23,796 nt of DNA, taken from NCBI GenBank assembly GCA_934140575.1, contig CAKPBJ010000018.1, forward strand, positions 1-23,796, given 5' to 3'. Within the stretch, counting starts at the first letter, position 1, and every line of letters begins with the position of its first letter. The notes under the pieces were generated by a model. It ran no database searches. It was given only the letters and a program-made list of their open reading frames with translations, and was not told the origin of the DNA. The position numbers and the translations under genes were made by a program. Below are positions 16,887 to 23,796 of the stretch, one piece after another. The stretch is from an uncultured Bacilli bacterium. Its GTDB lineage: Bacteria; Bacillota_I; Bacilli_A; RF39; UBA660.

Positions 16887-18212
16887 CTAATATGCTTTTG
16901 ATTTTATACCTTTTATCCCATAATATTTAGCTATTGAACTATTAGGCCATACTTTATAATCATTACCAATATCACTCAAGCCATAGGATGGATTTTTATT
17001 ATTAGTTGTCTCATATCTATAGAATTTAAATATTTGGTTTTTATTTGATTTTTCAATTATTTTTTCTCGTTCATTCCATGTATTTCTTAAGTTATTAATA
17101 TCCCTTGCCGCATTTAAATATTCACCTATAAATATTATTGATAAAATTATACATAAATCTACTAAAATAAATTTATATATTCTGTGTATCTTTTCAAAAT
17201 CATAAACTAAAATTACTAAAGCAATTATTAAATAGACAATAACACCTGTCCATGATCGTTCTGGGAATTGCGGTGAAGCAACCATTGAATAAGTTGCTGC
17301 AAAACCACCTAAAATAAAAGGTGTCACTTCTTTTTCAATCTTTTTCTTATGATATATTTTTAAGGAAATCAATATAATTATAGCAATTATTAAAGGTAGG
17401 ATATATATTTCTGCATTACCAGTTATATCTATTGCTCTTTTTATAAATTTTATTATTATAAATGTATCATCTTTGAACGCAGCATTTCTTACATAATTTC
17501 CTGGAGCACAAATCATCAATACAAAGCCTATAAGTGAGCCAACGATTCCCGCTACTTTTGTTTTTGTTAAATTCCATTTCTTTGTTGTTATTTTATCTAT
17601 GATTAATGTTGAAAACAAGATAACTATTAAACCTGCTGATGTATTTTCATTTGTCCATCCTGCTAATATTCCAATTAAAAACATAATAATTATTTTATAC
17701 CATTTATTTTCTTTTTCATTTTTCCTGAATAGCAAAAGAAAATATACAACTATCACAGTTGTCCATAGATAATTGCATGATCCTATTAACCATATAAAAG
17801 ATTGCCCGAAAACAGGAATTATAAACCAAAGTATTAAATGAATTAAAAGTATTAGATAGGAATTCCTTGAATTTTTTTCTCTTCTATTAAGTTTACCATG
17901 TAAATAAATTAAATAAACTAAACATGTATATATTATAGAGTTTACTATATTAAAAATTGCTTTTGGAAACATCAATAATGTTTGGGCAAACGTGTGAGCA
18001 ATTGTTCGCCCTCCCCAGTTAAAATAATGCCAAATTTGGTAATTATAGATATCTATTATCCCTGTTAATTTTTTATTTGCTAAATTTAGCCCATAGCTAT
18101 AATCATCAGCTAATAATGGAGTTAAAAAATTTAGTGCCAACATAGAAATAAAAATTAATAATAACATTATTTTTATTTGGTTTTTATCTATAAATTTTTC
18201 TATTTTTTTCAT
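16887..18212 (-). CDS. multi-pass membrane protein, DUF6056/DUF3329-like, possible GT-C glycosyltransferase (copy A)
   Basis: The 441-residue protein is a clear paralogue of the one at 13723-15057. The first outer loop reads T-P-L-L-A-D-D-Y-S-Y-G (D36, D37). It shares F-N-W-G-G-R-T-I-A-H, W-L-I-G-S-C-N-Y-L-W-T, G-W-T-N-E-N-T, A-P-G-N-Y-V-R, T-Y-S-M-V and P-E-R-S-W. About ten membrane segments are seen, and both copies end in a soluble tail with N-P-S-Y-G-L or A-S-Y-G-L and a Y-(F/Y)-(E/G)-(V/I)-near-the-end motif. Function is not established. A GT-C role using the product of the GtrB-like enzyme is my inference from the D-D-Y loop and operon context. The SD AGGAAGTGAT precedes ATG 18212, and 13 bases separate it from the preceding gene. 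Confidence 0.82.
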   Translation of the reverse strand: MKKIEKFIDKNQIKIMLLLIFISMLALNFLTPLLADDYSYGLNLANKKLTGIIDIYNYQIWHYFNWGGRTIAHTFAQTLLMFPKAIFNIVNSIIYTCLVYLIYLHGKLNRREKNSRNSYLILLIHLILWFIIPVFGQSFIWLIGSCNYLWTTVIVVYFLLLFRKNEKENKWYKIIIMFLIGILAGWTNENTSAGLIVILFSTLIIDKITTKKWNLTKTKVAGIVGSLIGFVLMICAPGNYVRNAAFKDDTFIIIKFIKRAIDITGNAEIYILPLIIAIIILISLKIYHKKKIEKEVTPFILGGFAATYSMVASPQFPERSWTGVIVYLIIALVILVYDFEKIHRIYKFILVDLCIILSIIFIGEYLNAARDINNLRNTWNEREKIIEKSNKNQIFKFYRYETTNNKNPSYGLSDIGNDYKVWPNSSIAKYYGIKGIKSKAY

Positions 18213-18225
18213 CGAGTATCACTTC

Positions 18226-19170
18226 CTATTTGTATAATTTAACATATATTTTTGTTAATAATTTATTTTTTTCTATTGTTCTTTTTAAGAGACTTCTATT
18301 CTCATAATATTTATTATTTTTATAATCTGGTATTTCTTTTTTTAAATAGTTAAACGCTTCATCAATAAATGTCATCCCAACCTGCTTGTCTTCCTGCATA
18401 CGTTGTTGAATTGTATAGTTTGTTATGATTCGTACTGTAAGCTTGTCTATTTTCTGCTTTAAATAACTTTTATTTTTTGCGTACTTTCTAATTTTATCAA
18501 CTATTTTTATAATGTCAAATACTTTTTCATCTCTAACAGTAGTTTCACTTTGTTCATGAATTACATAATAGTTTAAAGGTAAGTTAATTTTACCAATTTT
18601 ATGGGCATTATCTAGAGCTTCTATTACAAACGGCGCATCTTCATATTTTAGATTTTCTACAAATTTAATGTTATTTTTCTTAATTAAGTCTGTTTTATAT
18701 ATTTTTGCCCAAGGGGACAAGTGCTCAGATATGATGTTTGGATTATCTTTTAATGATGAATTTTTAAAATCAGGTAATTTTACTTCTTCTTTTGTTCCAT
18801 TATCAAAGTATCTATAATAATCACATACTACTATATCTAACTTTTCTTTTTCTGCTTTTTCATACATTTTTTCACAAGCATTTAATTCTAAAAAATCATC
18901 ACTATCTAAAAACATAATATATTTTCCTGTCGCTTTATCAATTCCAAAGTTTCTTGTTTTTCCGATTCCTTGATTTTTATTTTTAAAATATTTTATTCTT
19001 TTATCATCATATTTTTTTATTATAGTTTCTGAATTATCTGTTGAACCATCATTTATAAGAATAATTTCTAATTCTTTTTTTGTTTGATTAATAATTGAAT
19101 CTATACATTTATTTAAATATTTTTCTGCATTATATATTGGTACAATAATACTTATATCTTTTTTATTCAC
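18226..19170 (-). CDS. GT2 family glycosyltransferase
   Basis: The 314-residue protein has a GT-A domain: D-I-S-I-I-V-P-I-Y-N-A-E near the N-terminus, I-L-I-N-D-G-S-T-D (about 37-45), the K-N-Q-G-I-G-K-T-R-N motif and I-M-F-L-D-S-D-D-F (about 85-93) for metal/donor binding. S-P-W-A-K-I-Y follows near 155. No membrane helix is seen, so it should act on the cytoplasmic side on a lipid-linked acceptor. GTG 19170 is preferred because AAAGGATGAG is spaced correctly before it; ATG 19179 would leave no space between SD and start. Either way it overlaps the end of the preceding gene (stop 19163), indicating coupled translation. Donor sugar unknown. Confidence 0.9.
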   Translation of the reverse strand: MNKKDISIIVPIYNAEKYLNKCIDSIINQTKKELEIILINDGSTDNSETIIKKYDDKRIKYFKNKNQGIGKTRNFGIDKATGKYIMFLDSDDFLELNACEKMYEKAEKEKLDIVVCDYYRYFDNGTKEEVKLPDFKNSSLKDNPNIISEHLSPWAKIYKTDLIKKNNIKFVENLKYEDAPFVIEALDNAHKIGKINLPLNYYVIHEQSETTVRDEKVFDIIKIVDKIRKYAKNKSYLKQKIDKLTVRIITNYTIQQRMQEDKQVGMTFIDEAFNYLKKEIPDYKNNKYYENRSLLKRTIEKNKLLTKIYVKLYK

Positions 19171-20113
19171 TTTTCTCATCCTTTTCAGTTTCAGATGCTA
19201 TATAAATTGGTCTTTTCTTTACTTCTAAATATAGTTTTGACATATACATTCCAATTATTCCTAAGAAGAATAGTTGAACTCCACTTACGAATGTTATGAT
19301 ACATGCAAGACTTGGCCATCCACCAACAGGATCTCCAAATGCAAGTGTTTTTACAATTATTACTATTACTGATATGAAAGCAATTAAACAGAAAATTAAT
19401 CCAACAATAGCTGCCATTACAAGAGGCATAGTAGAAAATGCTAGAATTCCTTCTAAGGCATATTTAAATAATTTCCAGAAATTAAATTTAGATTCTCCAG
19501 CAACTCGATCTGGTGCATTGTACTCAATCCATTTTGTGTTAAATCCAACAAATGAGAAAATACCTTTTGAGTATCTATTATACTCTCTCATATTAACTAT
19601 GGCATCTACCATTTTTCTTTTCATTAATCTGAAATCTCTTGCTCCAGGAACTTGTGGAGTTGAAGAAATCTTTGATATTAATTTGTACCAACAATTTGTG
19701 AAGAACTTTCTAATAAAATTATATCCAACATGTTGTGGGCTACATAATGCTACACAGTCATATCCTTCTTCTTTAATATCATGATACATTGTTTTAATCA
19801 TACTAGGTGGGTCTTGCATATCAGCATCCATTATTGCAACATAATCTCCTGTTGCATTTTCAAGGCCAGCATACATGCCACCTTCTTTACCAAAGTTTCT
19901 TGAAAATGATATAAATCTTACTCTATCATCTTTTTTTGATAAATCTCTTAATATATTTAACGTCTTATCTTTACTTCCATCATTAACAAATAAAAATTCA
20001 AAATTTACTTCTTTCATTTCTTTTGAAATCTTATTTATTTCCTTATAAAAAATTGGCAATGATTCTTCCTCATTGTAACATGGAACTATTATTGATATTT
20101 TTTCTTTTTTCAT
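19163..20113 (-). CDS. GtrB-like polyprenyl-phosphate glycosyltransferase (GT2, DPM1 type)
   Basis: The 316-residue protein has the DPM1/GtrB/YkcC layout. A GT-A domain has I-S-I-I-V-P-C-Y-N-E-E-E, L-F-V-N-D-G-S-K-D, the S-F-S-R-N-F-G-K-E element and I-M-D-A-D-M-Q-D-P-P (D96, D98, Q100, D101). G-A-R-D-F-R-L-M, Y-N-R-Y-S-K-G and A-G-E-S-K-F follow. Two C-terminal membrane helices (about 228-258 and 268-292) end with Y-L-E-V-K-K-R-P-I-Y. Such enzymes load a sugar from UDP-hexose onto undecaprenyl phosphate at the inner face; the sugar is later used by a GT-C enzyme outside. The two GT-C-like proteins of the same operon are the obvious candidate users, but no GtrA-type flippase is visible. AGAGGT lies 6 bases before ATG 20113. 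Confidence 0.94.
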   Translation of the reverse strand: MKKEKISIIVPCYNEEESLPIFYKEINKISKEMKEVNFEFLFVNDGSKDKTLNILRDLSKKDDRVRFISFSRNFGKEGGMYAGLENATGDYVAIMDADMQDPPSMIKTMYHDIKEEGYDCVALCSPQHVGYNFIRKFFTNCWYKLISKISSTPQVPGARDFRLMKRKMVDAIVNMREYNRYSKGIFSFVGFNTKWIEYNAPDRVAGESKFNFWKLFKYALEGILAFSTMPLVMAAIVGLIFCLIAFISVIVIIVKTLAFGDPVGGWPSLACIITFVSGVQLFFLGIIGMYMSKLYLEVKKRPIYIASETEKDEKSE

Positions 20114-20123
20114 AACTATACCT

Positions 20124-21041
20124 CTACTTCTTTATTTTATAATATATTTTAGGACTTATTTTTACTAATACTTTTTTTATTTTTCTAGATATTGTATCAG
20201 TTAATAAATCACCATATACATTATCAGTAATTAGTTTTTTTCTATATATTTTATAGTCTTTATTATTTAATTCACATATCTTTTGAATTAGACTGTTTGC
20301 GATGAAGCTTTTAAAGATATTACTATCTATATTTGTTTTTTCTATTTCTTCTTTTAACCATTTATAGTGATTATAAAAGTCTTCTACTTTTTTTAGAGTC
20401 CATTTATAGTCTTTTGTATTCATGATACTTCCACTTCTTCTATAATAGTTGTATCCAATATAGGAAATAGAATTTACTTTTTTTGCTTTTATTATTATTA
20501 GTGGAGTTAATCCAAAGTCTTCGTGAATCATACCTTTTTTAAATTCAAATTTTTCTCTAATATAATATTTTCTTTTTATGGCATAACACCAAACACTTTC
20601 TACAAAATGAAATTTACATATTTCGTCAAATGCTTGTTTTCCTGATAAATCTTTAAATATTTTTTCATTATAATCTGTAATTTCACCTGTATCAGTTACT
20701 GTTCTTACTTGAAATCTTACAAGATCAGGATTATTATCTAAAGATTTGTTTATTTCGTTAAGCAAGTCTTTATCCCAATAATCATCACTATCTAGAAATA
20801 TTAAATATTCTCCTTTAGTATGTTTTACGCCTACATTTCTTGCTTCACTCACACTAACATGTTCTGTCTTTATAATTTTTACATCATATTGTTTTGCTAT
20901 TTCTATACTTTTATCTGTACATCCATCATCTACTACTATTACTTCATAATCTTTAAATGTTTGCTTTTTTATACTTTCTAAACATCTTTCTATATAATCT
21001 TCTACATTATATACTGGTATTACTATACTAAACTTTGGCAT
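20124..21041 (-). CDS. GT2 family glycosyltransferase
   Basis: The 305-residue protein is a WcaA/EpsJ-type GT-A enzyme. F-S-I-V-I-P-V-Y-N-V-E-D-Y-I is at 4-17, V-I-V-V-D-D-G-C-T-D at 34-43, V-S-E-A-R-N-V-G at 64-71 and L-I-F-L-D-S-D-D-Y-W (D84, D86, D87) follow. H-E-D-F-G-L-T near 178 supplies the usual E-D acceptor/base motif. The last 120 residues are basic with no membrane span. It is the first gene of the long operon. GAGGTGATGTA precedes ATG 21041, and the promoter lies 44-72 bases upstream. Expected role: addition of one sugar to the lipid-linked glycan in the cytoplasm. Confidence 0.92.
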   Translation of the reverse strand: MPKFSIVIPVYNVEDYIERCLESIKKQTFKDYEVIVVDDGCTDKSIEIAKQYDVKIIKTEHVSVSEARNVGVKHTKGEYLIFLDSDDYWDKDLLNEINKSLDNNPDLVRFQVRTVTDTGEITDYNEKIFKDLSGKQAFDEICKFHFVESVWCYAIKRKYYIREKFEFKKGMIHEDFGLTPLIIIKAKKVNSISYIGYNYYRRSGSIMNTKDYKWTLKKVEDFYNHYKWLKEEIEKTNIDSNIFKSFIANSLIQKICELNNKDYKIYRKKLITDNVYGDLLTDTISRKIKKVLVKISPKIYYKIKK

Positions 21042-21084
21042 TACATCACCTCATAGTACAACAATTAAGTTGTCTTTCTCTTTT

Positions 21085-21113
21085 ATTTTAGCAAATACTA
21101 ACGTAAAAGTCTA
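21085..21113 (-). promoter_or_regulatory. promoter of the 21041-12143 operon
   Basis: On the minus strand, TAGACT (21113-21108), a 17-base spacer and TAAAAT (21090-21085) with an upstream TGC give an extended -10. It sits right after the terminator of the preceding gene and before the first ORF start at 21041. A short inverted repeat (ACAAC-N6-GTTGT, 21058-21073) lies just downstream in the leader. Confidence 0.6.
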
Positions 21114-21123
21114 TAATTACACC

Positions 21124-21151
21124 TAAAATAAAAAGTACTCACATGAGTACT
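21124..21151 (-). terminator. rho-independent terminator of the Wzy-like/GT4 fusion gene
   Basis: On the minus strand, AGTACTC (21151-21145), loop ATGT and GAGTACT (21140-21134) are followed by TTTTATTTTA. The stem begins inside the TAG stop codon (21152-21150). Confidence 0.83.
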
Positions 21152-23453
21152 AATTGTCAAATAATTCTTCAAATATTTTTATTTTATTTTTTTGAATTTT
21201 ATCTATATTGATATTTTTCTTTTTACTATTTTCTTTTAATATTTCTTTTACTGATTTAACCATTTCTTTTTCTTCTTTAGGTATTATGTATGCAATATCT
21301 TTCATATCAATAGATTCATCACTTGTTTCTATTGTAGTAATTATATTTTTATTAAGAGTAATTGCTTCTAAATAAGTAACTGGAAATCCTTCGTAATCTG
21401 ATGTTAGTATTACATAATCTGCTTCATTCATATATGGGTATGGATTTTCCTTACTTCCTACAAATGTAACTCTATTTTCTACTTTACATTTCTTAGTAAA
21501 ATCTTCATACATTTTTCTATCTGGTCCATCTCCAACAATCAATAATTCTATACTACTAATTTCTTTAACAAGATTAATTGCTCTTTTTAACTTCTTAGAT
21601 GAATCATCTAATCTTCCTACAAAGACAAATAATTTTTTATTTTTATTCTTCTTAAATTCTATTTTTTCTTGACTCTTAGAAATAATATCATTTGTATCTA
21701 TAAAATTGTTTATAACTAGACATTTATCTTTTAGTTCATTATATTCTTCTAAAAATGAATTTCTTGATTCATTTGATACAAATATTATTCTTTTAAATTC
21801 ATTAACTTTTCTTGTATCAAAAAACTTTCTAAAGTCATCTTTGTTTTTATAAACATATTTATAATCACTATGTATATATAATGAATTATTAGAAGAAGCA
21901 ATTAATGCTAATTTATTACAACTATAACTATATGTTGTATAGCAACAACTAAAATCATAATTATCATACTCTAATATTTTAAATATAAGTTTTCTTGTTG
22001 CATTTACTAATTTTCTTATAATTATATTTTTATTATTACTTACTTTTAATTCTTTTACTATTACATTTTTATTTACTTTTTTTAGTAAAACTCCTTTTTT
22101 TTCTTCTAATACAAGGGTTACATTATATTTACTATAGTCAATATTATCAAGTAAATTCACTTGTGCTTTTTCAATTCCACCTAATTCTAGATTTACATCT
22201 GAAAATAATAAGTCTTTCTTTTTTCTCTTATTTAATTCTAATATAAGTATGATTGATAAAAGACTTACTGATGGTGCAGTTATAATATGACCTGTAAAGA
22301 ATGCTAAAAATATAATTAATAATAATGATGTATATAGCATCCAATTTTCATATGTTTTCTTGATATTGTTTTTTAGAACTTTTACTAATACATAAAATGT
22401 TATTATAAAGAAAATAACAAATCCAATTATTCCCTGACTATAGAATATATCAAAATAATCCATTTCTATCATTTTAGTAGTTTTATTATTATTTATATAA
22501 CCTATTCCAAATAGTTTTTGATAAGTTGAACTTTTTTTATATATTTTAGCTTTATTATTTAAAAATTTAAGTCTTGAACTAAATATAAAATGGTCTATTA
22601 GTTTTTCATCTTTAAATACTTCTGTTATATTGTTTAATTTTAGATAATGAAGATGAGTTTCAATATTTTTATAAAAATTAGTTTTTGGTATTATTATAGA
22701 TAAACATATTGTTCCTATTAAAACAACTATTAATGAGGATATTATATTTTTGTATTTTTTTTCTTTTACCATATTTATCCAAAAATATATTAAACTTATT
22801 GTGCTTGTTATTAATAAGGCTAGTAATGGTGTTTTTGTACCAATCATAAGAATTACTACTAAATAGATTATTATTAATATTATTTTAGGAATAATATTTT
22901 TTGATTTATAAAGTACTATAAACATTATTGGTGTAAGTATTGATATAATTCCACTTACTTCATTTGCTGAATTGAAAAATCCTAGAGTTCCAGCTTTTGT
23001 TATTTCATATGTTTCATAACCAATACCTAGTATAGTTGGTACAAATATGAATATTAGGTATAAGAACAATATTGTAAATAGAGTCATTTTACTTATTCTT
23101 ATTTCATCTTTAAGTGCATAAAAAGAAATTAAAAGAATTGGAAAATAGAATACTTTTACTAATTCTTGTATTTCTTTAGTAATTGATGAATCTTTATAAA
23201 TAATATTTCCTATTAAATAAAAAATCATGTAAAGGCCTATTATTAAGTATGGAATTAGAATTTTCTTTTTTTTGAATGTAAATAAGGTAATTAAACAAAT
23301 AGATATCAAGAATATTACTCTTATTATTATTCCTATTGTAAAATTAATTTTAAATGTATGTAAACATAATCCTGTTAATAAGTCTAATATTGGACTTAAT
23401 AGTAGAAAGATTGCTACTATTGTGTTTATATTTTTCTTTATAAAATTGTTCAT
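21150..23453 (-). CDS. fusion: Wzy/O-antigen-ligase-like membrane protein plus GT4 glycosyltransferase
   Basis: The 767-residue protein has two full parts. Residues about 1-405 hold 10-12 membrane segments in the O-antigen polymerase/ligase pattern. They include G-F-F-N-S-A-N-E-V-S-G (about 158-168), I-G-T-K-T-P-L-L-A (about 204-212) and a large outer loop before the Y-F-D-I-F-Y-S-Q-G-I-I-G-F motif (about 333-345). Residues about 410-767 are a GT4 domain with L-E-L-G-G-I-E-K-A-Q, F-V-S-N-E-S, F-V-G-R-L, I-V-G-D-G-P-D and E-G-F-P-V-T-Y-L-E (E-x7-E). It could couple a cytoplasmic sugar transfer to polymerisation or wall attachment outside. ATG 23453 is chosen: AAGGA stands 9 bases upstream, whereas ATG 23462 directly abuts that SD. 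It is a monocistronic unit with its own promoter and terminator. Whether it acts as Wzy polymerase or as ligase cannot be decided from sequence. Confidence 0.9.
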   Translation of the reverse strand: MNNFIKKNINTIVAIFLLLSPILDLLTGLCLHTFKINFTIGIIIRVIFLISICLITLFTFKKKKILIPYLIIGLYMIFYLIGNIIYKDSSITKEIQELVKVFYFPILLISFYALKDEIRISKMTLFTILFLYLIFIFVPTILGIGYETYEITKAGTLGFFNSANEVSGIISILTPIMFIVLYKSKNIIPKIILIIIYLVVILMIGTKTPLLALLITSTISLIYFWINMVKEKKYKNIISSLIVVLIGTICLSIIIPKTNFYKNIETHLHYLKLNNITEVFKDEKLIDHFIFSSRLKFLNNKAKIYKKSSTYQKLFGIGYINNNKTTKMIEMDYFDIFYSQGIIGFVIFFIITFYVLVKVLKNNIKKTYENWMLYTSLLLIIFLAFFTGHIITAPSVSLLSIILILELNKRKKKDLLFSDVNLELGGIEKAQVNLLDNIDYSKYNVTLVLEEKKGVLLKKVNKNVIVKELKVSNNKNIIIRKLVNATRKLIFKILEYDNYDFSCCYTTYSYSCNKLALIASSNNSLYIHSDYKYVYKNKDDFRKFFDTRKVNEFKRIIFVSNESRNSFLEEYNELKDKCLVINNFIDTNDIISKSQEKIEFKKNKNKKLFVFVGRLDDSSKKLKRAINLVKEISSIELLIVGDGPDRKMYEDFTKKCKVENRVTFVGSKENPYPYMNEADYVILTSDYEGFPVTYLEAITLNKNIITTIETSDESIDMKDIAYIIPKEEKEMVKSVKEILKENSKKKNINIDKIQKNKIKIFEELFDN

Positions 23454-23473
23454 AATAATCATTCCTTTTTCTC

Positions 23474-23482
23474 ATTATAGCA
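23474..23482 (-). promoter_or_regulatory. extended -10 promoter of the Wzy-like/GT4 gene
   Basis: On the minus strand, TGCTATAAT is a perfect extended -10 element, ending 20 bases before ATG 23453. No good -35 is present at 17 bases (TCCTTT), which is usual for extended -10 promoters. The leader would be only about 13 bases long. Confidence 0.65.
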
Positions 23483-23536
23483 GATTTAGTATATTGAAAG
23501 GAACAAAAGATAAATTAAATTTAATATTATTTTATA

Positions 23537-23563
23537 GAAAAAGTATTGAACTGTGTCAATACT
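23537..23563 (-). terminator. rho-independent terminator of the right-edge Rpn gene
   Basis: On the minus strand, AGTATTGA (23563-23556), a 6-base loop and TCAATACT (23549-23542) are followed by TTTTTC. It lies 18 bases beyond the Rpn stop and insulates it from the polysaccharide genes. Confidence 0.85.
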
Positions 23564-23580
23564 CTAAATTTAGATAAATT

Positions 23581-23796
23581 CTACTTTAAGTTGTTTATTT
23601 GTTCATTTGATAAACCTGTTAATTTTGATATAAGTGAAATATCCATATTTTCTTTTAACATATTCTTAGCTATTTCGTTTTTAGATTGCTCTGTTCCTTG
23701 TTCTAATCCCTGTTCTAATCCCTTCTCTAATCCTTCTTTTAATCCTTTTTTCGTTGCTTCATCTCTTATTGAATTTTCTATCATCATGTTATCTTT
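23581..23796 (-). CDS. C-terminal part of an Rpn-family PD-(D/E)XK nuclease/transposase (runs off the window)
   Basis: The frame stays open to the window edge (K-D-N precedes the first Met), so the 68-residue stretch from ATG 23787 is the tail of a larger gene. It has the Gly/Glu/Leu/Lys-rich segment typical of the family (K-G-L-K-E-G-L-E-K-G-L-E-Q-G-L-E-Q) and the conserved closing helix L-K-E-N-M-D-I-S-L-I-S-K-L-T-G-L-S. That tail resembles the end of the plus-strand copy at the left edge. The catalytic part is outside the window. The gene points into the locus, and its terminator is at 23537-23563. Confidence 0.75.
   Translation of the reverse strand, partial: KDNMMIENSIRDEATKKGLKEGLEKGLEQGLEQGTEQSKNEIAKNMLKENMDISLISKLTGLSNEQINNLK
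23701..23748 (-). repeat. four imperfect 12-bp tandem repeats in the Rpn tail
   Basis: Four consecutive 12-base units resembling ttctaatccctg encode G-L-E-x tetrapeptides (K-G-L-K, E-G-L-E, K-G-L-E, Q-G-L-E). The repeat keeps the frame, so unit number could change without disrupting the gene. Confidence 0.7.

Noticed and set aside
19296..19784. Plus-strand open frame of 162 codons opposite the GtrB-like gene
   Set aside because: It is antisense to a highly conserved coding sequence, has no ribosome site and shows no recognisable domain.
876..23453. Teichoic-acid (Tag/Tar) locus
   Set aside because: The ABC exporter would fit, but no TagF/TagB-type CDP-glycerol polymerase, TagA or TagD is present; the transferases are ordinary GT2/GT4 sugar transferases.

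Overview
The window is AT-rich DNA (roughly three quarters A+T by eye) with short intergenic gaps, Shine-Dalgarno sites of the GGAGG/AAAGGTGA type and TAATAT/TATAAT-like promoters. This points to a low-GC Firmicute. TGA is used as a stop (genes ending at 3262, 12922 and 13723) and Trp is TGG, so it is not a Mycoplasma using code 4. Rpn-type PD-(D/E)XK nuclease genes, a GH25 lysozyme with wall-binding repeats and the gene style would fit an uncultured gut Bacilli/Clostridia lineage (for example RF39-like). That placement is inference.

Almost everything is one minus-strand surface-polysaccharide locus, read here from right to left, in four transcription blocks. Block 1 (23453-21150) is a lone Wzy/O-antigen-ligase-like membrane protein fused to a GT4 glycosyltransferase, with its own extended -10 promoter and terminator. 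Block 2 (21041-12143) begins with three GT2 glycosyltransferases, one of them a GtrB-like polyprenyl-phosphate sugar synthase. Next come two paralogous multi-pass proteins that look like GT-C enzymes, enclosing an SGNH hydrolase and an acyltransferase-3 protein. The block ends with a Wzt/Wzm-type ABC exporter that also seems to have an internal promoter. Block 3 (12066-11149) is a small membrane-anchored FtsK/SpoIIIE-like ATPase isolated between two terminators. Block 4 (11055-876) has two tandem GT2-GT4 bifunctional glycosyltransferases, a further GT2, an acyltransferase-3/polysaccharide pyruvyl transferase fusion, and a secreted GH25 muramidase with long wall-binding repeats.

A coherent reading is as follows. 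Cytoplasmic GT2/GT4 enzymes build a lipid-linked glycan and Wzm/Wzt exports it. On the outer face it is decorated by GtrB plus GT-C-type side-chain transfer, O-acylation and pyruvylation. The Wzy/ligase-like protein may polymerise or attach it. The logic resembles rhamnan-type streptococcal wall polysaccharide loci. No priming transferase, LCP ligase, nucleotide-sugar pathway or Wzx flippase is visible, so those functions must lie elsewhere.

The locus is flanked on both sides by Rpn-family nuclease/transposase genes pointing inward: a frameshifted copy at the left edge (1-835) and the C-terminal tail of another at the right edge (23581-23796). No RNA gene, CRISPR array or insertion-sequence terminus was seen, and no gene-free stretch exceeds 300 bases.
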